In this document: piece after piece, positions 37,558 to 50,895 of the stretch
How the letters are laid out: each line of letters opens with the position of its first letter
Numbering within the stretch: the stretch's first letter is position 1
Assembly: GCA_964057225.1 (NCBI GenBank)
Contig: OZ059894.1
Location: forward strand, 2,108,001-2,172,000
DNA: 64,000 bases
Source: Auanema rhodensis
Lineage: Eukaryota; Nematoda; Chromadorea; Rhabditida; Rhabditidae
Direction: 5' to 3'
The notes under the pieces: model-generated
Told to the model about the DNA's origin: nothing
Databases searched by the model: none
What the model saw: the letters and a program-made list of their open reading frames with translations, nothing else
Made by a program: the position numbers and the translations under genes

Positions 37558-40500
37558 TTGCTTCCAAAAACATTTTGACAAAAATTTTTTCGAAAAATTT
37601 CAAATTAATTTAGCAGAAAGTATATGTTTTTAGATTCCTTTTTTCAAGGCAAAGACGATGGACAATGTTATTCAACGAAAAAATTAATTCTTCAGGGTGA
37701 AAATCGAGGATATAAGTGTGAATTTATATCAGTTGATATCTCGGTGCATTTTTAAGCTAGCGCAAATCTGATAACACAGATCGACGCAGCTTAAAAATCC
37801 GCATCGAATGCACTATACTACATTGAGGAACGCTCAATACAAAAATTAGTTATGATCGTTTGAAAAATGATGCATTAGTGTATGTTGAGTTTCCATGTAC
37901 ACTCAACATTGCTTCCAAAAACATTTTGACAAAAATTTTTTCGAAAAATTTCAAATTAATTTAGCAGAAAGTATATGTTTTTAGATTCCTTTTTTCAAGG
38001 CAAAGACGATGGACAATGTTATTCAACGAAAAAATTAATTCTTCAGGGTGAAAATCGAGGATATAAGTGTGAATTTATATCAGTTGATATCTCGGTGCAT
38101 TTTTAAGCTAGCGCAAATCTGATAACACAGATCGACGCAGCTTGAAAATCCGCATCGAATGCACTATACTACATTGAGGAACGCTTAATACAAAAATTAG
38201 TTATGATCGTTTGAAAAATGATGCATTAGTGTATGTTGAGTTTCCATGTACACTCAACATAGCTTCCAAAAACATTTTGACAAAAATTTTTTCGAAAAAT
38301 TTCAAAATAATTTAGCAAAAAGTAGATGTTTTTAGATTCCTTTTTTCAAGGCAAAGACGATCGACAATGTTATTCAACGAAAAAATTAATTCTTCAGGGT
38401 GAAAATCGAGGATATAAGTGTGAACTTATATCAGTTGATATCTCGGTGCATTTTTAAGCTAGCGCAAATCTGATAACACAGATCGACGCAGCTTGAAAAT
38501 CCGCATCGAATGCACTATACTACTTTGAGAAACGCTTAATACAAAAATTAGTTATGATCGTTTGAAAAATGATGCATTAGTGTATGTTGAGTTTCCATGT
38601 ACACTCAACATTGCTTCCAAAAACATTTTGACAAAAATTTTTTCGAAAAATTTCAAATTAATTTAGCAGAAAGTATATGTTTTTAGATTCCTTTTTTCAA
38701 GGCAAAGACGATGGACAATGTTATTCAACGAAAAAATTAATTCTTCAGGGTGAAAATCGAGGATATAAGTGTGAATTTATATCAGTTGATATCTCGGTGC
38801 ATTTTTAAGCTAGCGCAAATCTGATAACACAGATCGACGCAGCTTGAAAATCCGCATCGAATGCACTATACTACATTGAGGAACGCTTAATACAAAAATT
38901 AGTTATGATCGTTTGAAAAATGATGCATTAGTGTATGTTGAGTTTCCATGTACACTCAACATAGCTTCCAAAAACATTTTGACAAAAATTTTTTCGAAAA
39001 ATTTCAAAATAATTTAGCAAAAAGTAGATGTTTTTAGATTCCTTTTTTCAAGGCAAAGACGATCGACAATGTTATTCAACGAAAAAATTAATTCGTCAGG
39101 GTGAAAATCGAGGATATAAGTGTGAACTTATATCAGTTGATATCTCGGTGCATTTTTAAGCTAGCGCAAATCTGATAACACAGATCGACGCAGCTTGAAA
39201 ATCCGCATCGAATGCACTATACTACTTTGAGAAACGCTTAATACAAAAATTAGTTATGATCGTTTGAAAAATGATGCATTAGTGTATGTTGAGTTTCCAT
39301 GTACACTCAACATTGCTTCCAAAAACATTTTGACAAAAATTTTTTCGAAAAATTTCAAATTAATTTAGCAGAAAGTATATGTTTTTAGATTCCTTTTTTC
39401 AAGGCAAAGACGATGGACAATGTTATTCAACGAAAAAATTAATTCTTCAGGGTGAAAATCGAGGATATAAGTGTGAATTTATATCAGTTGATATCTCGGT
39501 GCATTTTTAAGCTAGCGCAAATCTGATAACACAGATCGACGCAGCTTGAAAATCCGCATCGAATGCACTATACTACATTGAGGAACGCTTAATACAAAAA
39601 TTAGTTATGATCGTTTGAAAAATGATGCATTAGTGTATGTTGAGTTTCCATGTACACTCAACATAGCTTCCAAAAACATTTTGACAAAAATTTTTTCGAA
39701 AAATTTCAAAATAATTTAGCAAAAAGTAGATGTTTTTAGATTCCTTTTTTCAAGGCAAAGACGATCGACAATGTTATTCAACGAAAAAATTAATTCTTCA
39801 GGGTGAAAATCGAGGATATAAGTGTGAACTTATATCAGTTGATATCTCGGTGCATTTTTAAGCTAGCGCAAATCTGATAACACAGATCGACGCAGCTTGA
39901 AAATCCGCATCGAATGCACTATACTACTTTGAGAAACGCTTAATACAAAAATTAGTTATGATCGTTTGAAAAATGATGCATTAGTGTATGTTGAGTTTCC
40001 ATGTACACTCAACATTGCTTCCAAAAACATTTTGACAAAAATTTTTTCGAAAAATTTCAAATTAATTTAGCAGAAAGTATATGTTTTTAGATTCCTTTTT
40101 TCAAGGCAAAGACGATGGACAATGTTATTCAACGAAAAAATTAATTCTTCAGGGTGAAAATCGAGGATATAAGTGTGAATTTATATCAGTTGATATCTCG
40201 GTGCATTTTTAAGCTAGCGCAAATCTGATAACACAGATCGACGCAGCTTGAAAATCCGCATCGAATGCACTATACTACATTGAGGAACGCTTAATACAAA
40301 AATTAGTTATGATCGTTTGAAAAATGATGCATTAGTGTATGTTGAGTTTCCATGTACACTCAACATAGCTTCCAAAAACATTTTGACAAAAATTTTTTCG
40401 AAAAATTTCAAAATAATTTAGCAAAAAGTAGATGTTTTTAGATTCCTTTTTTCAAGGCAAAGACGATCGACAATGTTATTCAACGAAAAAATTAATTCGT

Positions 40501-41067
40501 CAGGGTGAAAATCGAGGATATAAGTGTGAACTTATATCAGTTGATATCTCGGTGCATTTTTAAGCTAGCGCAAATCTGATAACACAGATCGACGCAGCTT
40601 GAAAATCCGCATCGAATGCACTATACTACTTTGAGAAACGCTTAATACAAAAATTAGTTATGATCGTTTGAAAAATGATGCATTAGTGTATGTTGAGTTT
40701 CCATGTACACTCAACATTGCTTCCAAAAACATTTTGACAAAAATTTTTTCGAAAAATTTCAAATTAATTTAGCAGAAAGTATATGTTTTTAGATTCCTTT
40801 TTTCAAGGCAAAGACGATGGACAATGTTATTCAACGAAAAAATTAATTCTTCAGGGTGAAAATCGAGGATATAAGTGTGAATTTATATCAGTTGATATCT
40901 CGGTGCATTTTTAAGCTAGCGCAAATCTGATAACACAGATCGACGCAGCTTGAAAATCCGCATCGAATGCACTATACTACATTGAGGAACGCTTAATACA
41001 AAAATTAGTTATGATCGTTTGAAAAATGATGCATTAGTGTATGTTGAGTTTCCATGTACACTCAACA
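37558..41067. repeat. A/Q block, copy 1 of the 11-monomer-offset repeat
   Basis: Order: A with c278, A, Q, A, Q with g134, A, Q, A, Q with g134, A. Alternating A and Q give a 702 bp dimer, and g134 in every second Q gives a 1,404 bp tetramer. The whole run recurs 3,861 bp (11 monomers) downstream: c278 (37835 and 41696) and g134 (39095 and 42956; 40499 and 44360) are shared at that exact spacing. Q is marked by c103, which creates cgatcgac. Confidence 0.85.
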
Positions 41068-41418
41068 TAGCTTCCAAAAACATTTTGACAAAAATTTTTT
41101 CGAAAAATTTCAAAATAATTTAGCAAAAAGTAGATGTTTTTAGATTCCTTTTTTCAAGGCAAAGACGATGGACAATGTTATTCAACGAAAAAATTAATTC
41201 TTCAGGGTGAAAATCGAGGATATAAGTGTGAATTTATATCAGTTGATATCTCGGTGCATTTTTAAGCTAGCGCAAATCTGATAACACAGATCGACGCAGC
41301 TTAAAAATCCGCATCGAATGCACTATACTACATTGAGGAACGCTTAATACAAAAATTAGTTATGATCGTTTGAAAAATGATGCATTAGTGTATGTTGAGT
41401 TTCCATGTACACTCAACA
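41068..41418. repeat. Hybrid Q/A monomer between two A/Q blocks
   Basis: The left part resembles Q (a2, a48, a59, g66). The right part resembles A (g103, t166, a236, a265). The change of identity falls between offset 66 (41133) and offset 103 (41170). It separates the two 11-monomer-offset copies and is probably the exchange point that created them. Confidence 0.7.
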
Positions 41419-44400
41419 TTGCTTCCAAAAACATTTTGACAAAAATTTTTTCGAAAAATTTCAAATTAATTTAGCAGAAAGTATATGTTTTTAGATTCCT
41501 TTTTTCAAGGCAAAGACGATGGACAATGTTATTCAACGAAAAAATTAATTCTTCAGGGTGAAAATCGAGGATATAAGTGTGAATTTATATCAGTTGATAT
41601 CTCGGTGCATTTTTAAGCTAGCGCAAATCTGATAACACAGATCGACGCAGCTTAAAAATCCGCATCGAATGCACTATACTACATTGAGGAACGCTCAATA
41701 CAAAAATTAGTTATGATCGTTTGAAAAATGATGCATTAGTGTATGTTGAGTTTCCATGTACACTCAACATTGCTTCCAAAAACATTTTGACAAAAATTTT
41801 TTCGAAAAATTTCAAATTAATTTAGCAGAAAGTATATGTTTTTAGATTCCTTTTTTCAAGGCAAAGACGATGGACAATGTTATTCAACGAAAAAATTAAT
41901 TCTTCAGGGTGAAAATCGAGGATATAAGTGTGAATTTATATCAGTTGATATCTCGGTGCATTTTTAAGCTAGCGCAAATCTGATAACACAGATCGACGCA
42001 GCTTGAAAATCCGCATCGAATGCACTATACTACATTGAGGAACGCTTAATACAAAAATTAGTTATGATCGTTTGAAAAATGATGCATTAGTGTATGTTGA
42101 GTTTCCATGTACACTCAACATAGCTTCCAAAAACATTTTGACCAAAAGTTTTTCGAAAAATTTCAAAATAATTTAGCAAAAAGTAGATGTTTTTAGATTC
42201 CTTTTTTCAAGGCAAAGACGATCGACAATGTTATTCAACGAAAAAATTAATTCTTCAGGGTGAAAATCGAGGATATAAGTGTGAACTTATATCAGTTGAT
42301 ATCTCGGTGCATTTTTAAGCTAGCGCAAATCTGATAACACAGATCGACGCAGCTTGAAAATCCGCATCGAATGCACTATACTACTTTGAGAAACGCTTAA
42401 TACAAAAATTAGTTATGATCGTTTGAAAAATGATGCATTAGTGTATGTTGAGTTTCCATGTACACTCAACATTGCTTCCAAAAACATTTTGACAAAAATT
42501 TTTTCGAAAAATTTCAAATTAATTTAGCAGAAAGTATATGTTTTTAGATTCCTTTTTTCAAGGCAAAGACGATGGACAATGTTATTCAACGAAAAAATTA
42601 ATTCTTCAGGGTGAAAATCGAGGATATAAGTGTGAATTTATATCAGTTGATATCTCGGTGCATTTTTAAGCTAGCGCAAATCTGATAACACAGATCGACG
42701 CAGCTTGAAAATCCGCATCGAATGCACTATACTACATTGAGGAACGCTTAATACAAAAATTAGTTATGATCGTTTGAAAAATGATGCATTAGTGTATGTT
42801 GAGTTTCCATGTACACTCAACATAGCTTCCAAAAACATTTTGACAAAAATTTTTTCGAAAAATTTCAAAATAATTTAGCAAAAAGTAGATGTTTTTAGAT
42901 TCCTTTTTTCAAGGCAAAGACGATCGACAATGTTATTCAACGAAAAAATTAATTCGTCAGGGTGAAAATCGAGGATATAAGTGTGAACTTATATCAGTTG
43001 ATATCTCGGTGCATTTTTAAGCTAGCGCAAATCTGATAACACAGATCGACGCAGCTTGAAAATCCGCATCGAATGCACTATACTACTTTGAGAAACGCTT
43101 AATACAAAAATTAGTTATGATCGTTTGAAAAATGATGCATTAGTGTATGTTGAGTTTCCATGTACACTCAACATTGCTTCCAAAAACATTTTGACAAAAA
43201 TTTTTTCGAAAAATTTCAAATTAATTTAGCAGAAAGTATATGTTTTTAGATTCCTTTTTTCAAGGCAAAGACGATGGACAATGTTATTCAACGAAAAAAT
43301 TAATTCTTCAGGGTGAAAATCGAGGATATAAGTGTGAATTTATATCAGTTGATATCTCGGTGCATTTTTAAGCTAGCGCAAATCTGATAACACAGATCGA
43401 CGCAGCTTGAAAATCCGCATCGAATGCACTATACTACATTGAGGAACGCTTAATACAAAAATTAGTTATGATCGTTTGAAAAATGATGCATTAGTGTATG
43501 TTGAGTTTCCATGTACACTCAACATAGCTTCCAAAAACATTTTGACAAAAATTTTTTCGAAAAATTTCAAAATAATTTAGCAAAAAGTAGATGTTTTTAG
43601 ATTCCTTTTTTCAAGGCAAAGACGATCGACAATGTTATTCAACGAAAAAATTAATTCTTCAGGGTGAAAATCGAGGATATAAGTGTGAACTTATATCAGT
43701 TGATATCTCGGTGCATTTTTAAGCTAGCGCAAATCTGATAACACAGATCGACGCAGCTTGAAAATCCGCATCGAATGCACTATACTACTTTGAGAAACGC
43801 TTAATACAAAAATTAGTTATGATCGTTTGAAAAATGATGCATTAGTGTATGTTGAGTTTCCATGTACACTCAACATTGCTTCCAAAAACATTTTGACAAA
43901 AATTTTTTCGAAAAATTTCAAATTAATTTAGCAGAAAGTATATGTTTTTAGATTCCTTTTTTCAAGGCAAAGACGATGGACAATGTTATTCAACGAAAAA
44001 ATTAATTCTTCAGGGTGAAAATCGAGGATATAAGTGTGAATTTATATCAGTTGATATCTCGGTGCATTTTTAAGCTAGCGCAAATCTGATAACACAGATC
44101 GACGCAGCTTGAAAATCCGCATCGAATGCACTATACTACATTGAGGAACGCTTAATACAAAAATTAGTTATGATCGTTTGAAAAATGATGCATTAGTGTA
44201 TGTTGAGTTTCCATGTACACTCAACATAGCTTCCAAAAACATTTTGACAAAAATTTTTTCGAAAAATTTCAAAATAATTTAGCAAAAAGTAGATGTTTTT
44301 AGATTCCTTTTTTCAAGGCAAAGACGATCGACAATGTTATTCAACGAAAAAATTAATTCGTCAGGGTGAAAATCGAGGATATAAGTGTGAACTTATATCA

Positions 44401-44928
44401 GTTGATATCTCGGTGCATTTTTAAGCTAGCGCAAATCTGATAACACAGATCGACGCAGCTTGAAAATCCGCATCGAATGCACTATACTACTTTGAGAAAC
44501 GCTTAATACAAAAATTAGTTATGATCGTTTGAAAAATGATGCATTAGTGTATGTTGAGTTTCCATGTACACTCAACATTGCTTCCAAAAACATTTTGACA
44601 AAAATTTTTTCGAAAAATTTCAAATTAATTTAGCAGAAAGTATATGTTTTTAGATTCCTTTTTTCAAGGCAAAGACGATGGACAATGTTATTCAACGAAA
44701 AAATTAATTCTTCAGGGTGAAAATCGAGGATATAAGTGTGAATTTATATCAGTTGATATCTCGGTGCATTTTTAAGCTAGCGCAAATCTGATAACACAGA
44801 TCGACGCAGCTTGAAAATCCGCATCGAATGCACTATACTACATTGAGGAACGCTTAATACAAAAATTAGTTATGATCGTTTGAAAAATGATGCATTAGTG
44901 TATGTTGAGTTTCCATGTACACTCAACA
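41419..44928. repeat. A/Q block, copy 2 of the 11-monomer-offset repeat
   Basis: Same ten-monomer order as 37558-41067, including c278 in the first monomer and g134 in the Q copies at 42823 and 44227. A private difference lies at 42142-42149, in the A/T tract of the Q copy at 42121, where caaaaatttt reads ccaaaagttt. Confidence 0.85.
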
Positions 44929-47034
44929 TAGCTTCCAAAAACATTTTGACAAAAATTTTTTCGAAAAATTTCAAAATAATTTAGCAAAAAGTAGATGTTT
45001 TTAGATTCCTTTTTTCAAGGCAAAGACGATCGACAATGTTATTCAACGAAAAAATTAATTCTTCAGGGTGAAAATCGAGGATATAAGTGTGAACTTATAT
45101 CAGTTGATATCTCGGTGCATTTTTAAGCTAGCGCAAATCTGATAACACAGATCGACGCAGCTTGAAAATCCGCATCGAATGCACTATACTACTTTGAGAA
45201 ACGCTTAATACAAAAATTAGTTATGATCGTTTGAAAAATGATGCATTAGTGTATGTTGAGTTTCCATGTACACTCAACATTGCTTCCAAAAACATTTTGA
45301 CAAAAATTTTTTCGAAAAATTTCAAATTAATTTAGCAAAAAGTATATGTTTTTAGATTCCTTTTTTCAAGGCAAAGACGATGGACAATGTTATTCAACGA
45401 AAAAATTAATTCTTCAGGGTGAAAATCGAGGATATAAGTGTGAATTTATATCAGTTGATATCTCGGTGCATTTTTAAGCTAGCGCAAATCTGATAACACA
45501 GATCGACGCAGCTTAAAAATCCGCATCGAATGCACTATACTACTTTGAGAAACGCTTAATACAAAAATTAGTTATGATCGTTTGAAAAATGATGCATTAG
45601 TGTATGTTGAGTTTCCATGTACACTCAACATAGCTTCCAAAAACATTTTGACAAAAATTTTTTCGAAAAATTTCAAAATAATTTAGCAAAAAGTAGATGT
45701 TTTTAGATTCCTTCTTTCAAGGCAAAGACGATGGAAAATGTTATTCAACGAAAAAATTAATTCTTCAGGGTGAAAATCGAGGATATAAGTGTGAACTTAT
45801 ATCAGTTGATATCTCGGTGCATTTTTAAGCTAGCGCAAATCTAATAACACAGATCGACGCAGCTTGAAAATCCGCATCGAATGCACTATACTACATTGAG
45901 GAACGCTTAATACAAAAATTAGTTATGATCGTTTGAGAAATGATGCATTAGTGTATGTTGAGTTTCCATGTACACTCAACATAGCTTCCAAAAACATTTT
46001 GACAAAAATTTTTTCGAAAAATTTCAAAATAATTTAGCAAAAAGTAGATGTTTTTAGATTCCTTTTTTCAAGGCAAAGACGATCGACAATGTTATTCAAC
46101 GAAAAAATTAATTCTTCAGGGTGAAAATCGAGGATATAAGTGTGAATTTATATCAGTTGATATCTCGGTGCATTTTTAAGCTAGCGCAAATCTGATAACA
46201 CAGATCGACGCAGCTTAAAAATCCGCATCGAATGCACTATACTACTTTGAGAAACGCTTAATACAAAAATTAGTTATGATCGTTTGAAAAATGATGCATT
46301 AGTGTATGTTGAGTTTCCATGTACACTCAACATAGCTTCCAAAAACATTTTGACAAAAATTTTTTCGAAAAATTTCAAAATAATTTAGCAAAAAGTAGAT
46401 GTTTTTAGATTCCTTCTTTCAAGGCAAAGACGATGGAAAATGTTATTCAACGAAAAAATTAATTCTTCAGGGTGAAAATCGAGGATATAAGTGTGAACTT
46501 ATATCAGTTGATATCTCGGTGCATTTTTAAGCTAGCGCAAATCTAATAACACAGATCGACGCAGCTTGAAAATCCGCATCGAATGCACTATACTACATTG
46601 AGGAACGCTTAATACATAAATTAGTTATGATCGTTTGAGAAATGATGCATTAGTGTATGTTGAGTTTCCATGTACACTCAACATAGCTTCCAAAAACATT
46701 TTGACAAAAATTTTTTCGAAAAATTTCAAAATAATTTAGCAAAAAGTAGATGTTTTTAGATTCCTTTTTTCAAGGCAAAGACGATCGACAATGTTATTCA
46801 ACGAAAAAATTAATTCTTCAGGGTGAAAATCGAGGATATAAGTGTGAACTTATATCAGTTGATATCTCGGTGCATTTTTAAGCTAGCGCAAATCTGATAA
46901 CACAGATCGACGCAGCTTGAAAATCCGCATCGAATGCACTATACTACTTTGAGAAACGCTTAATACAAAAATTAGTTATGATCGTTTGAAAAATGATGCA
47001 TTAGTGTATGTTGAGTTTCCATGTACACTCAACA
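44929..47034. repeat. Q, A, R, Q, R, Q segment
   Basis: Contains class R copies at 45631 and 46333, marked by c84, a106, a213 and g307, in a tandem dimer with Q (702 bp). The Q at 45982 is mosaic: Q on the left (c103), A in the middle (t166, a236) and Q-like on the right (t265). The first four monomers (44929-46332) match 55108-56511 at 29 monomers (10,179 bp), sharing the unusual A copy with a59 plus t66. The second R has a private t287 near 46617. Confidence 0.8.
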
Positions 47035-50000
47035 TTGCTTCCAAAAACATTTTGACAAAAATTTTTTCGAAAAATTTCAAATTAATTTAGCAGAAAGTAT
47101 ATGTTTTTAGATTCCTTTTTTCAAGGCAAAGACGATCGACAATGTTATTCAACGAAAAAATTAATTCTTCAGGGTGAAAATCGAGGATATAAGTGTGAAC
47201 TTATATCAGTTGATATCTCGGTGCATTTTTAAGCTAGCGCAAATCTGATAACACAGATCGACGCAGCTTGAAAATCCGCATCGAATGCACTATACTACTT
47301 TGAGAAACGCTTAATACAAAAATTAGTTATGATCGTTTGAAAAATGATGCATTAGTGTATGTTGAGTTTCCATGTACACTCAACATTGCTTCCAAAAACA
47401 TTTTGACAAAAATTTTTTCGAAAAATTTCAAATTAATTTAGCAGAAAGTATATGTTTTTAGATTCCTTTTTTCAAGGCAAAGACGATGGACAATGTTATT
47501 CAACGAAAAAATTAATTCTTCAGGGTGAAAATCGAGGATATAAGTGTGAATTTATATCAGTTGATATCTCGGTGCATTTTTAAGCTAGCGCAAATCTGAT
47601 AACACAGATCGACGCAGCTTAAAAATCCGCATCGAATGCACTATACTACATTGAGGAACGCTTAATACAAAAATTAGTTATGATCGTTTGAAAAATGATG
47701 CATTAGTGTATGTTGAGTTTCCATGTACACTCAACATTGCTTCCAAAAACATTTTGACAAAAATTTTTTCGAAAAATTTCAAATTAATTTAGCAGAAAGT
47801 ATATGTTTTTAGATTCCTTTTTTCAAGGCAAAGACGATGGACAATGTTATTCAACGAAAAAATTAATTCTTCAGGGTGAAAATCGAGGATATAAGTGTGA
47901 ATTTATATCAGTTGATATCTCGGTGCATTTTTAAGCTAGCGCAAATCTGATAACACAGATCGACGCAGCTTGAAAATCCGCATCGAATGCACTATACTAC
48001 ATTGAGGAACGCTTAATACAAAAATTAGTTATGATCGTTTGAAAAATGATGCATTAGTGTATGTTGAGTTTCCATGTACACTCAACATAGCTTCCAAAAA
48101 CATTTTGACAAAAATTTTTTCGAAAAATTTCAAAATAATTTAGCAAAAAGTAGATGTTTTTAGATTCCTTTTTTCAAGGCAAAGACGATCGACAATGTTA
48201 TTCAACGAAAAAATTAATTCTTCAGGGTGAAAATCGAGGATATAAGTGTGAACTTATATCAGTTGATATCTCGGTGCATTTTTAAGCTAGCGCAAATCTG
48301 ATAACACAGATCGACGCAGCTTGAAAATCCGCATCGAATGCACTATACTACTTTGAGAAACGCTTAATACAAAAATTAGTTATGATCGTTTGAAAAATGA
48401 TGCATTAGTGTATGTTGAGTTTCCATGTACACTCAACATTGCTTCCAAAAACATTTTGACAAAAATTTTTTCGAAAAATTTCAAATTAATTTAGCAGAAA
48501 GTATATGTTTTTAGATTCCTTTTTTCAAGGCAAAGACGATGGACAATGTTATTCAACGAAAAAATTAATTCTTCAGGGTGAAAATCGAGGATATAAGTGT
48601 GAATTTATATCAGTTGATATCTCGGTGCATTTTTAAGCTAGCGCAAATCTGATAACACAGATCGACGCAGCTTGAAAATCCGCATCGAATGCACTATACT
48701 ACATTGAGGAACGCTTAATACAAAAATTAGTTATGATCGTTTGAAAAATGATGCATTAGTGTATGTTGAGTTTCCATGTACACTCAACATAGCTTCCAAA
48801 AACATTTTGACAAAAATTTTTTCGAAAAATTTCAAAATAATTTAGCAAAAAGTAGATGTTTTTAGATTCCTTTTTTCAAGGCAAAGACGATCGACAATGT
48901 TATTCAACGAAAAAATTAATTCGTCAGGGTGAAAATCGAGGATATAAGTGTGAACTTATATCAGTTGATATCTCGGTGCATTTTTAAGCTAGCGCAAATC
49001 TGATAACACAGATCGACGCAGCTTGAAAATCCGCATCGAATGCACTATACTACTTTGAGAAACGCTTAATACAAAAATTAGTTATGATCGTTTGAAAAAT
49101 GATGCATTAGTGTATGTTGAGTTTCCATGTACACTCAACATTGCTTCCAAAAACATTTTGACAAAAATTTTTTCGAAAAATTTCAAATTAATTTAGCAGA
49201 AAGTATATGTTTTTAGATTCCTTTTTTCAAGGCAAAGACGATGGACAATGTTATTCAACGAAAAAATTAATTCTTCAGGGTGAAAATCGAGGATATAAGT
49301 GTGAATTTATATCAGTTGATATCTCGGTGCATTTTTAAGCTAGCGCAAATCTGATAACACAGATCGACGCAGCTTAAAAATCCGCATCGAATGCACTATA
49401 CTACATTGAGGAACGCTTAATACAAAAATTAGTTATGATCGTTTGAAAAATGATGCATTAGTGTATGTTGAGTTTCCATGTACACTCAACATTGCTTCCA
49501 AAAACATTTTGACAAAAATTTTTTCGAAAAATTTCAAATTAATTTAGCAGAAAGTATATGTTTTTAGATTCCTTTTTTCAAGGCAAAGACGATGGACAAT
49601 GTTATTCAACGAAAAAATTAATTCTTCAGGGTGAAAATCGAGGATATAAGTGTGAATTTATATCAGTTGATATCTCGGTGCATTTTTAAGCTAGCGCAAA
49701 TCTGATAACACAGATCGACGCAGCTTGAAAATCCGCATCGAATGCACTATACTACTTTGAGAAACGCTTAATACAAAAATTAGTTATGATCGTTTGAAAA
49801 ATGATGCATTAGTGTATGTTGAGTTTCCATGTACACTCAACATTGCTTCCAAAAACATTTTGACAAAAATTTTTTCGAAAAATTTCAAATTAATTTAGCA
49901 GAAAGTATATGTTTTTAGATTCCTTTTTTCAAGGCAAAGACGATGGACAATGTTATTCAACGAAAAAATTAATTCTTCAGGGTGAAAATCGAGGATATAA

Positions 50001-50193
50001 GTGTGAATTTATATCAGTTGATATCTCGGTGCATTTTTAAGCTAGCGCAAATCTGATAACACAGATCGACGCAGCTTAAAAATCCGCATCGAATGCACTA
50101 TACTACATTGAGGAACGCTTAATACAAAAATTAGTTATGATCGTTTGAAAAATGATGCATTAGTGTATGTTGAGTTTCCATGTACACTCAACA
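47035..50193. repeat. Nine-monomer block, copy 1 (11-monomer offset)
   Basis: Order: A/Q hybrid (A to offset 66, Q from c103), A, A, Q, A, Q with g134, A, A with t265, A. The same order recurs at 50896, 3,861 bp away, with c103 at 47137, 48190 and 48892 matching 50998, 52051 and 52753. The A/Q hybrid is a junction monomer with its breakpoint between 47101 and 47136. Confidence 0.83.
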
Positions 50194-50895
50194 TTGCTTC
50201 CAAAAACATTTTGACAAAAATTTTTTCGAAAAATTTCAAATTAATTTAGCAGAAAGTATATGTTTTTAGATTCCTTTTTTCAAGGCAAAGACGATGGACA
50301 ATGTTATTCAACGAAAAAATTAATTCTTCAGGGTGAAAATCGAGGATATAAGTGTGAATTTATATCAGTTGATATCTCGGTGCATTTTTAAGCTAGCGCA
50401 AATCTGATAACACAGATCGACGCAGCTTGAAAATCCGCATCGAATGCACTATACTACTTTGAGAAACGCTTAATACAAAAATTAGTTATGATCGTTTGAA
50501 AAATGATGCATTAGTGTATGTTGAGTTTCCATGTACACTCAACATTGCTTCCAAAAACATTTTGACAAAAATTTTTTCGAAAAATTTCAAATTAATTTAG
50601 CAGAAAGTATATGTTTTTAGATTCCTTTTTTCAAGGCAAAGACGATCGACAATGTTATTCAACGAAAAAATTAATTCTTCAGGGTGAAAATCGAGGATAT
50701 AAGTGTGAACTTATATCAGTTGATATCTCGGTGCATTTTTAAGCTAGCGCAAATCTGATAACACAGATCGACGCAGCTTGAAAATCCGCATCGAATGCAC
50801 TATACTACTTTGAGAAACGCTTAATACAAAAATTAGTTATGATCGTTTGAAAAATGATGCATTAGTGTATGTTGAGTTTCCATGTACACTCAACA
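50194..50895. repeat. Two monomers between the nine-monomer blocks
   Basis: An A copy with g236 and t265 (50194) is followed by an A/Q hybrid (50545). That hybrid is nearly the same as the next monomer (50896) and as 47035, so the hybrid is present twice in a row here. This fits the edge of an unequal-exchange product. Confidence 0.75.
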
